From Defluviitaleaceae bacterium (GTDB taxonomy: Bacteria > Bacillota > Clostridia > Lachnospirales > WQUN01): a stretch of 39,950 bases of DNA. Below, piece by piece: positions 32,835 through 39,950 of this stretch (position 1 is the stretch's first letter; each line of letters begins with the position of its first letter). Made by a program: the position numbers and the translations under genes. The notes under the pieces are model-generated. The model did not search any database. It worked only from the letters and a program-made list of their open reading frames with translations, and was not told the origin of the DNA. The stretch spans positions 1 through 39,950 of the forward strand of contig WQRX01000032.1 of the NCBI GenBank assembly GCA_009786535.1, written 5' to 3'.

Positions 32835-34706
32835 TTAAAATGCTAATTTAAAGCGCTCATAAATCACTCTTTTAATAATTTTTTCATGTTCCGCCAAGCC
32901 ATATTTAATAAATGTAACTACACCGTAATAAGCCTGTGCAAAGCATGGCAGGCTTTCTTCCTTTTTTCCCAGTTCATACAGGTTGTACGCTTTATTAAAA
33001 AGCAATTCAGGCAATAAAAACAATCTCTCTCTGTCGCGGTCAAAATCAATAGCTTCATCAAGAATAAATAACGCATCGTGACGCTTCCCCATTCTACCTA
33101 AGCAACGTGAGTAGTTATATACCAGAGCAGCATATATGCAAGCTTTTTCAGTTTCATCTATATCAGTTTTACGAATATTATTTAACAGGCAGTTATACAT
33201 TTTAGCAGCACGAGTATAATCTTGTATATCCACGTAATAATTAGCTAATTCCCCAATTAAAATTGTTTCATTTTGGGTTAGCGGATAGCTTTCAATGTTA
33301 TGTTCATCAAATTTAGGGCAAGTAATGTACAGCACTTTCATTATCATATCGGGATATGCATCACTTGGCTCTTCTTGCATTGCGGAAAAATTAAGTGCTT
33401 CAACCATTTTAATAAATTGCAAATTAGCACTTTTATCATATCCCTTTTTTTTCTTTAAACGGTTAATCAGTTTAGCGGCTTTTTTATAATCACCCATAAC
33501 TTGCAGCATATAAATATTTTCCTGCATTTGCGCATTTAAAAAATCCTCCCTCTTTAAATAAAACGGGCAATATAAATACGCATCACGCCCAAGGCGCTGC
33601 ATAATAGGTACAATATATTGCATTTTACCCTGTATTGCGCCGGTTTCTATTTTTTGCAAATTGGCTACGCCGCATATACCTTGCGATAACTCAGCGAGTG
33701 TTAGCCTTGCTTTTTTGCGCAAGTCTTTTATCATTTCACCTATATTTTTGTAGTTAGCCAATTCCCCGCGGGCGTACACAGCTTTTGGGCGGGGTGCATA
33801 TTCCAGTTTGTCAACGCCGTAGGTATTAATAATTACGCCCATGTTAGCGGCGGCTGCAAGCAGTTCTTCCGCTGCTTCCTTTTTATGCAGCATGGTGTAG
33901 CAAAAATAGGCATTGCGCAGCAAGGGCGCATAATCATTGTGCTGCAAGGCGTGCTTAGCTTTTGCTTGTATATATAAAAAATTGGGGGCGCATAAGCCTT
34001 GGCTGCGGGTGGCGGAATAATCAAACCCGCGGATGCAGGTTTGCACCGCTTCATCATAGTCCTTAATTTGCAATTGGCACTGCGCCAGTGTAAGCAAAAC
34101 GGGGACTTGTTGTTTTTCCCTGTCCTTATCCCATGTGGGCAGCTTGCTTATGCTGCTTTCCAAGGCTTTTAATATTCTTATGGCTTGGGGCAAATCGCCC
34201 ATACGCCTGTATGTACGCGCCATGGTATGGAATAGGGGGGCCTCTTCAAGTATATGGGCGGTATTTTCGGTAATTTCAATTTCTGCTTCGCCGTATGTTT
34301 GGCGCAAGCCCTCCTGCACCAAGGGCATAACTGCTTCGGGGGGTTGCCCCTGCTGCTCTAATAACCGTGCTTTTTGACTAAGGATAAATTGCTTATTAAC
34401 GGGGGTATCAAAGTTGGGCAGTACCTCTAATTCGGCTAAGATTTGTGCCGCTTCCCGGGTTTCATGTTTATCCAACGCGGTAATAAGCCTGTGGCGCTCT
34501 GCCAATACATCCATACTTTGGTCATCTAAATGGGAAAACGCCAACTCCCCCTTAGGCAGCTTTGCTGCCCTGGGCAGATGTACCCCTGTCTCCACTCGAC
34601 TAAGGGAAACGACATGATAGCCCATGCCCTCTGCCGCTTTATCTTGCGTCATTTGCTTGCGCAGGCGCAACTGTTTTATGTACTCACTATAATTAACAAT
34701 TGACAT
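32835..34706 (-). CDS. Tandem HTH-TPR transcriptional regulator (RRNPP-like)
   Basis: The 623-residue protein has an N-terminal XRE-type HTH (YIKQLRLRKQMTQDKAAEGM through LSRVETGVHLP, about residues 7-45) followed by TPR-like helical repeats to about residue 310. A second HTH-like unit (IGEMIKDLRKKARLTLAELS through NLQKIETG, about 325-368) follows, then more TPR-like repeats to the end. This doubles the usual RRNPP plan (PlcR, Rgg, PrgX), in which TPRs bind a small imported peptide. The second HTH-like unit may bind DNA or may be a degenerate relic. The start is ATG at 34706 with GGGGAGGG 6 nt upstream; the longer frame uses TTG at 34712. Neighbours are a tiny exported peptide gene (convergent) and the giant gene beyond it. 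Confidence 0.85.
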   Translation of the reverse strand: MSIVNYSEYIKQLRLRKQMTQDKAAEGMGYHVVSLSRVETGVHLPRAAKLPKGELAFSHLDDQSMDVLAERHRLITALDKHETREAAQILAELEVLPNFDTPVNKQFILSQKARLLEQQGQPPEAVMPLVQEGLRQTYGEAEIEITENTAHILEEAPLFHTMARTYRRMGDLPQAIRILKALESSISKLPTWDKDREKQQVPVLLTLAQCQLQIKDYDEAVQTCIRGFDYSATRSQGLCAPNFLYIQAKAKHALQHNDYAPLLRNAYFCYTMLHKKEAAEELLAAAANMGVIINTYGVDKLEYAPRPKAVYARGELANYKNIGEMIKDLRKKARLTLAELSQGICGVANLQKIETGAIQGKMQYIVPIMQRLGRDAYLYCPFYLKREDFLNAQMQENIYMLQVMGDYKKAAKLINRLKKKKGYDKSANLQFIKMVEALNFSAMQEEPSDAYPDMIMKVLYITCPKFDEHNIESYPLTQNETILIGELANYYVDIQDYTRAAKMYNCLLNNIRKTDIDETEKACIYAALVYNYSRCLGRMGKRHDALFILDEAIDFDRDRERLFLLPELLFNKAYNLYELGKKEESLPCFAQAYYGVVTFIKYGLAEHEKIIKRVIYERFKLAF

Positions 34707-34868
34707 AGGCAACCCTCCCCGCTTGTGGTTTATTTTACTTACAATGCCGCCAGACGTTGATTGTATTCACTGCCCGATTACACTCATGGTAATTTCTTCT
34801 TACGAAAGGTTTAGTTATAATACATGATTGGAAGTAAAATTCAAGTGTTTGCAGACGTAAAAAAGCGG

Positions 34869-34896
34869 TTGATTTTTTCTTTGATTTGCATATAAT
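34869..34896 (+). promoter_or_regulatory. Promoter of the type III toxin-antitoxin locus
   Basis: TTGATT (34869-34874) lies 16 bp from a perfect TATAAT (34891-34896), with TGCA just before it. Transcription would start near 34903, in front of the antitoxin repeats. Confidence 0.75.
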
Positions 34897-34919
34897 ATAG
34901 TTGTGCCTAAAGGCACGGT

Positions 34920-35002
34920 AAATTTTCGCCGCATATCGGAGCGGGGTATAAAAAAAGATTGGACAAATTTTCGCCGCATACCGGAGCGGGGTATAAAAAA
35001 AG
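34920..35002. repeat. Two direct repeats of the antitoxin RNA
   Basis: The units at 34920-34957 and 34965-35002 each contain TTTTCGCCGCAT and GGAGCGGGGTAT, then an A run. They are separated by 7-nt spacers and differ only at one pyrimidine (T/C) in the middle. Confidence 0.9.
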
Positions 35003-35015
35003 GTTTGAAAATTTC

Positions 35016-35044
35016 GCCCCGCCGCCATTTGTCGGCGGGGCTTT
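35016..35044 (+). terminator. Leaky terminator hairpin between antitoxin RNA and toxin
   Basis: A perfect 9-bp GC-rich stem (35016-35024 with 35033-35041) has an 8-nt loop followed by only TTT. A weak terminator here fits type III systems, where most transcripts stop before the toxin gene and a few read through. Confidence 0.7.
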
Positions 35045-35062
35045 ACTGTAGGTGAGGCATAA

Positions 35063-35560
35063 ATGAGTAGCTTAGATATTAAACCCGGATATGTTTATCA
35101 TATAAAAGATTCATATTTCGAGGTGGCACAAGATAATAAACTTATGCAAAACCGCGAGGGCGGCGCATTTCGCCCTACCTATTATTGCCTTAAAGATGAA
35201 AAAACAGGCATTTTATGGGTTGTCCCCATGAGCCGCCGCGTAGAGAAGTACGAAACTTTCATGCAAAAGGATATTGACCGTTACGGCAAGTGTATTAAAA
35301 TTATTTTGGGCGAATATGCAGATGTTAAAGCGGCTTTTCTTTTGCAAAATATGTTTCCAATTTTACCAAAATATGTAGACCATGTGCATAAAGTCAACCA
35401 AAACCCCGTACCCGTAGACACACGCCTACAGGCAATTATAGACCGCAATTTCCGCGAATTATTGAGTTTGCAACGTAGGGGTATAAAAATAGTATTCCCC
35501 GATATCATGCGCCTTGAAAAACTGATGATGAACGAGCGCAACGCAAACGAGGGAACTTAA
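35063..35560 (+). CDS. Type III toxin-antitoxin endoribonuclease toxin (CptN/ToxN-like)
   Basis: The 165-residue protein begins MSSLDIKPGYVYHIKDSYFE and contains DNKLMQN, RPTYYCLKDEKTGILWVVPMS, VEKYETF and AFLLQNMFPILPKYVDHVHK. I read this as the AbiQ/ToxN/CptN fold, a small endoribonuclease that cuts mRNA and also processes its own repeat RNA antitoxin. The strongest evidence is the context: promoter, two tandem repeats of 45-nt period, hairpin terminator, then this gene with GGTGAGG 6 nt before its ATG. Such loci act in abortive phage defence and plasmid or island maintenance. An alternative is an unrelated PemK-like or phage-associated small protein, but the repeats argue against that. Confidence 0.75.
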   Translation: MSSLDIKPGYVYHIKDSYFEVAQDNKLMQNREGGAFRPTYYCLKDEKTGILWVVPMSRRVEKYETFMQKDIDRYGKCIKIILGEYADVKAAFLLQNMFPILPKYVDHVHKVNQNPVPVDTRLQAIIDRNFRELLSLQRRGIKIVFPDIMRLEKLMMNERNANEGT

Positions 35561-35806
35561 CATAAAAGGGAATTTCTCGTCTTCCTTTCTTTTCTTCAAT
35601 TTTTTCGTAGGGTTAGCCGTACAGTTTTTTTGGTATTAACAGGAATGCGCCTCTTGACTAAGGGGATTATACAATGGATTTATGTACATTACTTCAGACA
35701 TTGTTTAAGATTTTGTCAAAAATATTCACTTAAAAATAAAAACTTGTCCCCGCGTACATTTACCATTATAATGAAACGGAATATCGCAACACGATTGGAG
35801 TTTCGC
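35561..35806. other. Intergenic region, toxin to prpC
   Basis: The 246-bp AT-rich gap starts with a pyrimidine-rich stretch (TCTTCCTTTCTTTTCTTC). It contains the prpC promoter near its right end. I see no gene with a ribosome binding site; the frame open from 35630 is only the upstream extension of prpC. Confidence 0.6.
35744..35772 (+). promoter_or_regulatory. Promoter of prpC-prkC-rsgA
   Basis: TTGTCC (35744-35749) lies 17 bp from a perfect TATAAT (35767-35772). Transcription would start near 35779, about 28 bp before the prpC ATG. Confidence 0.7.
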
Positions 35807-36571
35807 ATGTACGCAGCCGGGCAAACCCACGTAGGGCAAGTGAGAAATCAGAATCAGGACGCTTTTTTCACGACGACGGAACGCCTTGGGCCGTTGCCTA
35901 ATTTATTTATCGTTGCCGACGGCATGGGTGGGCATAAAGCGGGCGAAGTCGCCAGCCGACAAGCCGTGGCGCGGTTTTGTAATTACATTAGTGATGCCGA
36001 GCAGGGTTCGAATTATATCGACCTGCTGCTTTCCAACGCGTACAAGGTGAATAAAGAAATTTATGATATGGCGAAGGAAAACCCCGAAGAAATGCACGGA
36101 ATGGGGACAACCTTTATTGCAGCAACCATTGAAGACGGGCGCGCAGACGTTGTACATGTAGGCGACAGCCGCGCGTATATCATTCATAACGGGACAATTA
36201 AACAAATTACCAACGACCACACATATGCAGAAGAATTGTACCGCGCACGGCAAATAACGGCGGATGAAGCACGCACCCACCCGCGCCGCCACCATTTAAC
36301 ACGGGTGTTAGGGTTTGACCCCCACGTAAAGCTGGACGGCTTTTTTCAAAGCATTGAAAAAGGCGCGTCCCTTTTATTGTGTACCGACGGCGTAACCAAT
36401 ATGTTAAATGACGAAGCAATTTTAAACATTGTTAGCGGCGAAGGCTATGTAGAAACCCGCGTACAACGGCTGGTAGATGAAGCAAACGCACGCGGCGGTA
36501 CGGACAATATTAGCGCGGTGCTTATAGACCTGCGCGGCTTTACCACTTCTTCCGGGGGTGACGCGAATTGA
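35807..36571 (+). CDS. prpC: PP2C-family Ser/Thr protein phosphatase PrpC (Stp)
   Basis: This metal-dependent phosphatase reverses phosphorylation by the PASTA kinase encoded next to it. All PP2C metal motifs are present: VRNQNQDAF, IVADGMGGHKAGEVAS, VVHVGDSRAYII, LLCTDGVTNML and GGTDNISAVLIDL. The ATG at 35807, with TTGGAG 7 nt upstream, gives 254 residues, the normal size; the longer frame from 35630 adds an unlike N-terminus. The stop overlaps the TTG start of the kinase (TTGA), so the two are coupled. Confidence 0.93.
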   Translation: MYAAGQTHVGQVRNQNQDAFFTTTERLGPLPNLFIVADGMGGHKAGEVASRQAVARFCNYISDAEQGSNYIDLLLSNAYKVNKEIYDMAKENPEEMHGMGTTFIAATIEDGRADVVHVGDSRAYIIHNGTIKQITNDHTYAEELYRARQITADEARTHPRRHHLTRVLGFDPHVKLDGFFQSIEKGASLLLCTDGVTNMLNDEAILNIVSGEGYVETRVQRLVDEANARGGTDNISAVLIDLRGFTTSSGGDAN

Positions 36572-38655
36572 AATTCGAACCCGGGTTTATCGTTTCTAAT
36601 AGGTATGAAATAGACTCTGTGCTGGGTAAGGGCGGTATGGCAGTGGTATACCGTGCGCTGGACCGCAAGCTGGGGCGCTATGTTACGTTAAAAGTACTCA
36701 AGGATGAATATTCGCAAGACGAGGATTACGTTCGCCGCTTTCCCGTAGAGGCGCAAGCCGCAGCGGCACTTAACCACCAAAATATTGTGCAAATCTACGA
36801 CAATGGGCAGGACGGAGACATCTGCTTTATTGTGCTGGAATATATCGACGGTACCAATCTTAAAACGCTGATTAACCGCAAGGCACCCTTTGATAATGAC
36901 ACGACCATTGCCGTAGCAATTCAAATTGCCGAAGGGCTTGCGGAGGCGCATAGCTACGGTATTATTCATCGCGACGTTAAACCACAGAATATTCTTGTTA
37001 CCCCTAACTCACTGGTAAAGGTGACGGACTTTGGTATTGCCCGCGTTGCAAAGGCTTCTACCCTTACGCAGGGCGTCGAGTCCATGGGTAGTGTGCATTA
37101 CTTCTCGCCCGAGCAGGCGCGCAGGGGCTTTGTTGACAATAAATCAGATATTTATGCGCTGGGCATTACTATGTTTGAAATGGCGACAGGTACGCTCCCG
37201 TTTGATGGGGATTCCACCGTAACCATTGCGCTGCAGCATTTGAATGACCCCCTACCCGACATGCTTGCCCTTAACCCCCATATTTCGGAAAGTCTTGAAC
37301 GGATTATTCTAAAAGCTACGGAAAAATCGCCCACCAAGCGTTACCAAAGCATGGAAGAAATGACCGCCGACCTAAAGCGCGCGTACAGCGACGCAAGCGG
37401 CGCTTTTGTTGCCCCCCCTGCGGAAAATGACCCCCTTCCCGAAGAACCTTACGACGAAGACGCAGAGTATTACGACTACGATAATGACGACCATCATTAC
37501 GAAGGCGACTACGAAGAAAAAAAAGAGGACCGCAAGGTAATGCTGTACGGCGCATTGCTTGCGCTGCCTCTTATTTTGGTGATTACGCTGCTCTCCTTCG
37601 GTATTTACCGCTGGCGGCGTAACGACTGGATAGATATTATTGATTTAACGGGAATGACTGTATACGCCGCCCGCGCATGGGCAAGCGATAACGGGCTGGA
37701 GCTACTGCTCACCGACGCGTATAGCGATGATATTGCCGTTGGCTACCTGTTTGGGCAGGTGCAAACGGCGGAATTTAATACGCTTCGCGCAGGCGACACC
37801 ATGCACGCAAGCGTAAGCATGGGTCCCGAGCCTTACTTCGCGATACCGGACATCGCAGGCTTTACCTTTGACGATGCCCGCGCCGCGTTGGAAGAAATGG
37901 GCGAAGGCATACACTTCTATATCGAAACCTATGATTTTGTAGACGCAGCCATGCCGCGCGACATGGTTGTGGCGCAAGACCCACTGCCGGGCGAAGAAAT
38001 ACGCGCGGGCATGACCATACGCCTGCAAATTTCCACAGGACCGGAAATGGCAGAGGTACGCACGCCTAATTTAATCGGCCGCACGTATACCGAGGCAATT
38101 CGCATCGCAACCGAAGCGGGGCTAATTGTAGGCGCACCCGACAGGCGCGAAAACATGACCTTCGAGGAAGGCATCGTATTTGGGCAAGACCTCGCCCCTT
38201 ATGAAATGGTGGAGCGCAACAGCGTAATTATCCTCTCTATTTCCACCGGCGCACCCGTTGCGCCCACGCCAAGTCCCACCCCAACGCCGGAGCCTACCCC
38301 TGAGCCAACGCCGGAGCCTTCACCCGAACCCACGCCGGAACCTACCGAAACACCCACCCCAACGGGTACGGGTTCGATTAGTATTGCATTGCCCCCCATT
38401 GTGGAAATACGCCCCGACCCGCATCATCTGGTAATTACTTTACAAATCGGTAACGAAACGCCTGTACTACTGGTTAGCTACCCCACCCCTGCGTGGCGCT
38501 TCCCCCTTACGCTAACGGAAACGGATTTGAATAACCTAGACAATATGCCGCGCCCGCTTACAGGCAACGGCGAAGAAATATTTACGATTTACTTCATGGA
38601 TGACGACGGCACGACGGTTCTTTGGCACGCTGAGCAAGTGTTCCGCCTTGAATAA
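36568..38655 (+). CDS. prkC: PASTA-domain Ser/Thr protein kinase PrkC (Stk)
   Basis: This membrane kinase senses peptidoglycan fragments or lipid II and controls cell-wall and growth functions. The kinase domain (about 12-270) has GKGGMAVVY, Lys42 in VTLKVLK (usually VAIK), HRDVKPQN, the DFGIA loop and SPEQARRG. An acidic juxtamembrane stretch follows, then one membrane helix (VMLYGALLALPLILVITLLS, about 325-348). Three PASTA repeats are recognisable (starting near IIDLTGMTVYAARAWA, IPDIAGFTFDDARAALEEMG and TPNLIGRTYTEAIRIATEAG). After them comes a PTPEPTPEP wall-spanning spacer and a C-terminal domain of about 85 residues without a recognised motif. The start is TTG, overlapping prpC by 4 bp; GGGGGTG is upstream. 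Confidence 0.93.
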   Translation: MKFEPGFIVSNRYEIDSVLGKGGMAVVYRALDRKLGRYVTLKVLKDEYSQDEDYVRRFPVEAQAAAALNHQNIVQIYDNGQDGDICFIVLEYIDGTNLKTLINRKAPFDNDTTIAVAIQIAEGLAEAHSYGIIHRDVKPQNILVTPNSLVKVTDFGIARVAKASTLTQGVESMGSVHYFSPEQARRGFVDNKSDIYALGITMFEMATGTLPFDGDSTVTIALQHLNDPLPDMLALNPHISESLERIILKATEKSPTKRYQSMEEMTADLKRAYSDASGAFVAPPAENDPLPEEPYDEDAEYYDYDNDDHHYEGDYEEKKEDRKVMLYGALLALPLILVITLLSFGIYRWRRNDWIDIIDLTGMTVYAARAWASDNGLELLLTDAYSDDIAVGYLFGQVQTAEFNTLRAGDTMHASVSMGPEPYFAIPDIAGFTFDDARAALEEMGEGIHFYIETYDFVDAAMPRDMVVAQDPLPGEEIRAGMTIRLQISTGPEMAEVRTPNLIGRTYTEAIRIATEAGLIVGAPDRRENMTFEEGIVFGQDLAPYEMVERNSVIILSISTGAPVAPTPSPTPTPEPTPEPTPEPSPEPTPEPTETPTPTGTGSISIALPPIVEIRPDPHHLVITLQIGNETPVLLVSYPTPAWRFPLTLTETDLNNLDNMPRPLTGNGEEIFTIYFMDDDGTTVLWHAEQVFRLE

Positions 38656-39553
38656 GGACGGGCTTATCACCAAGGGTGTAGGCGGGTTATACACCGTGCG
38701 CACCCCCGACGGCGATTATTTTTGCTCGGCACGCGGCGCATTCCGTAACAAAAAAATATCCCCGCTGGTAGGGGATAATGTAGAAATTACTATTGAAAGC
38801 GAAGCGGAACGCAGCGGCGCCATTTCCGTCATTTACCCCCGCCGCAACGTTTTAACGCGACCCGCCGTTGCCAATATTGACCGCGTAATTGTCACCGCTT
38901 CGGCGGCGCAGCCTGCGTTTAATGCGGGGTTGCTTGACCGCTTGCTTGTTTTGGTTGCACGCGCGGGCATAAGCGCCGTTATTTGCATCACCAAATGTGA
39001 TTTGCTTGACCCAAAAAATACTTTATGTGGGGTGTCCCTTGCGGACGACCCTCTTTTTTTGCCCTACAGCATGGCGGGGTACCCATTGTTTTTTACATCG
39101 ACCCAAGGCGCTTTCCATGAAGGTTTGACCTCTCTGCGCGCGGAAATGGCGGGGCATATTTCCGTTTTTGCGGGGGTATCGGGCGCGGGAAAGTCCAGCC
39201 TTATTAACGCCCTGTTACCCAACGCAAAGCTGGAAACGGGCGAAATTAGCACAAAGCTAAAACGAGGCAAGCACACCACCCGCGCTGCGGAAATTCTGCC
39301 ACTGGGTAATACGCCTAAAGATGGCTACGTGGTAGATACCCCCGGATTTTCGTCCCTGGAAATTGACACAATCCCCCCGCGGGAAATGGCAACGTACTTT
39401 ATCGAATTTGCGCCATATGCAGGGGAATGTAAATTTAATGACTGCTTGCATGGAACGCATGACAAGGAGCAGGACTGCGCCGTGAAACGGGAAATAGGGG
39501 ATAAGATACATCCCGAAAGGTATAAAGCTTATGTAAAAATGATAGGCGGGTGA
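38648..39553 (+). CDS. rsgA: Ribosome small subunit-dependent GTPase RsgA
   Basis: RsgA is a circularly permuted GTPase that helps 30S subunit maturation. An OB fold (KGVGGLYTVRTPDGDYFCSA and following) comes first, then the GTPase motifs in permuted order: G4 ITKCD, G1 GVSGAGKSS, the switch region ISTKLKRGKHTTRA, and G3 VVDTPGFSSL. The C-terminal zinc site reads CKFNDCLHGTHDKEQDC. The frame opens at ATG 38600, deep inside prkC. A TTG at 38648, which overlaps the prkC stop by 8 bp, gives MNKDGLITKGVGG, the usual family start, and about 301 residues. That choice has no strong ribosome binding site and is uncertain. The prpC-prkC-rsgA order is common in Bacillota. Confidence 0.92.
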   Translation: MNKDGLITKGVGGLYTVRTPDGDYFCSARGAFRNKKISPLVGDNVEITIESEAERSGAISVIYPRRNVLTRPAVANIDRVIVTASAAQPAFNAGLLDRLLVLVARAGISAVICITKCDLLDPKNTLCGVSLADDPLFLPYSMAGYPLFFTSTQGAFHEGLTSLRAEMAGHISVFAGVSGAGKSSLINALLPNAKLETGEISTKLKRGKHTTRAAEILPLGNTPKDGYVVDTPGFSSLEIDTIPPREMATYFIEFAPYAGECKFNDCLHGTHDKEQDCAVKREIGDKIHPERYKAYVKMIGG

Positions 39554-39650
39554 CCCCTCGTAACCCCGTGGGCGGGTATTGCGTGAGAATGTCGTTTTAA
39601 AATCTGTCACTTACCACCCGCCATTTAACAGTTTGTGATTAGTGTTAGAT

Positions 39651-39679
39651 TTGACGGCGTTAATCGGTTTTGCTTTAAA
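39651..39679 (+). promoter_or_regulatory. Candidate promoter of a mini transcription unit
   Basis: TTGACG (39651-39656) lies 17 bp from TTTAAA (39674-39679), with TGC directly before it as an extended -10. The -10 is a weak match. Confidence 0.4.
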
Positions 39680-39701
39680 TCAAGGCATATTGCGGAGGTG
39701 C

Positions 39702-39785
39702 ATGGATACGGAATTTATCCCTGCGTATTGGCGGTTATTGGAATTGGATTGTTTACAATTGTATTTGATGCCAGTGTGCGCTTAA
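39702..39785 (+). CDS. Possible 27-residue small protein
   Basis: An ATG preceded by GCGGAGG at 4-nt spacing opens a 27-codon frame starting MDTEFIPAYW and ending LMPVCA. A promoter-like sequence lies upstream and a terminator starts at the stop codon, so all parts of a tiny gene are present. No homologue is recognised. It may instead be a small RNA or the residue of a larger gene. Confidence 0.35.
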   Translation: MDTEFIPAYWRLLELDCLQLYLMPVCA

Positions 39786-39825
39786 ATCATCATCATGGGT
39801 TACTACGATGATGATTTTTTTATTT
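39784..39825 (+). terminator. Rho-independent terminator
   Basis: An 11-bp stem, AAATCATCATC (39784-39794) with GATGATGATTT (39807-39817), is followed by a run of T. It could end the mini transcription unit or the rsgA transcript. Confidence 0.75.
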
Positions 39826-39907
39826 TTAATTTGTTCGAGATAATTTTTTAAAACGACTATCTATTTAGTTCATAATATGAGATAATACCCCAAAGGAGAG
39901 TTGAAAA

Positions 39908-39950
39908 ATGGATATGTTGGAGTATATGGAGAAGTTCGGAACGGAAGAGA
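39908..39950 (+). CDS. Start of a gene cut by the window edge, possibly IS1595-family transposase
   Basis: An ATG with AAAGGAG 9 nt upstream opens a frame MDMLEYMEKFGTEE that runs off the window. IS1595-family transposases often start with a similar LxEFxxxFxTEE segment before a zinc ribbon, so that is my guess. Fourteen residues are too few to be sure, and no terminal inverted repeat was recognised upstream. Confidence 0.4.
   Translation, partial: MDMLEYMEKFGTEE

Larger units (their letters stand above)
34903..35044 (+). ncRNA. Type III antitoxin RNA precursor (two 45-nt-period repeats)
   Basis: Two 38-bp direct repeats (34920-34957 and 34965-35002, one mismatch) recur with a 45-bp period. 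A partial third copy from 35010 runs into a hairpin. In type III systems the repeats form pseudoknot RNAs cut and bound by the toxin. I recall the CptIN family having about two repeats of roughly this length. The ends of the transcript are estimated from the promoter and hairpin. Confidence 0.72.

Noticed and set aside
34920..35002. CRISPR or insertion-sequence ends
   Set aside because: There are only two units with 7-nt spacers, and the order promoter, repeats, hairpin, toxin fits a type III antitoxin RNA.
39564..39625. Hairpin from GGCGGGT and ACCCGCC after rsgA
   Set aside because: The arms are only seven bases long and about 40 bases apart, with no T run; chance pairing is likely.
39786..39907. 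Left end of an IS1595-type element
   Set aside because: No terminal inverted repeat or target-site duplication could be recognised, and the other end is outside the window.

Overview
The window looks like a chromosomal segment of a Gram-positive, flagellated anaerobe of the Bacillota, most likely an uncultured member of class Clostridia. The signs are the prpC-prkC-rsgA block with a PASTA kinase, RqcH, a LexA with a GAAC-type SOS box, ThyX, RlmH and a flagellin, good AGGAGG-like ribosome binding sites, and a CptIN-like type III toxin-antitoxin locus. Lineage below class cannot be fixed by reading alone.

Layout: (1) 1-3669, minus strand: a compact pilus or type II secretion-like operon in the order gspF, major prepilin, gspE ATPase, minor prepilin, closed by a terminator at 5-34. 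(2) 3828-5728, plus: aspA (aspartate ammonia-lyase) overlapping rlmH, then a strong terminator. (3) 5741-6177: a higBA toxin-antitoxin scar in which both genes kept their ends and lost their middles, lying between two 46-bp copies of the terminator. (4) 6257-12915: a small Cys-rich protein (minus), then a plus-strand operon of two zinc-ribbon ABC exporter half-transporters around a DUF1854 protein, ending in a translationally coupled M42 aminopeptidase. (5) 12933-17061: housekeeping genes lexA (with operator), a DUF368 lipid-phosphate translocase, thyX and rqcH. (6) 17083-34706: an accessory region with a lone flagellin, a 4567-residue exported DUF11-repeat protein carrying cohesin-like and dockerin-like modules, a 55-residue exported lipopeptide gene and a tandem HTH-TPR (RRNPP-like) regulator. 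(7) 34869-35560: a type III toxin-antitoxin locus (promoter, two 45-nt-period repeats, terminator hairpin, toxin). (8) 35744-39553: prpC-prkC-rsgA with overlapping genes. (9) 39554-39950: a miniature transcription unit and the first codons of a possible IS1595-type transposase.

The most interesting unit is region 6. A tiny exported lipopeptide gene and the giant surface-protein gene diverge from one perfect 23-bp inverted repeat. That repeat carries a mirror-image -35 hexamer for each side, and a two-headed HTH-TPR regulator is encoded convergently with the peptide gene. This is the layout expected of a peptide-pheromone switch controlling a giant adhesin or scaffold. The regulator's transcript is also predicted to run antisense across the peptide gene to a terminator at 32603-32624. 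The arrangement is read from sequence; the regulatory role is inference.

Start codons were often moved inward from the longest open frame to the codon with the best ribosome binding site; this is stated for each gene where it was done.
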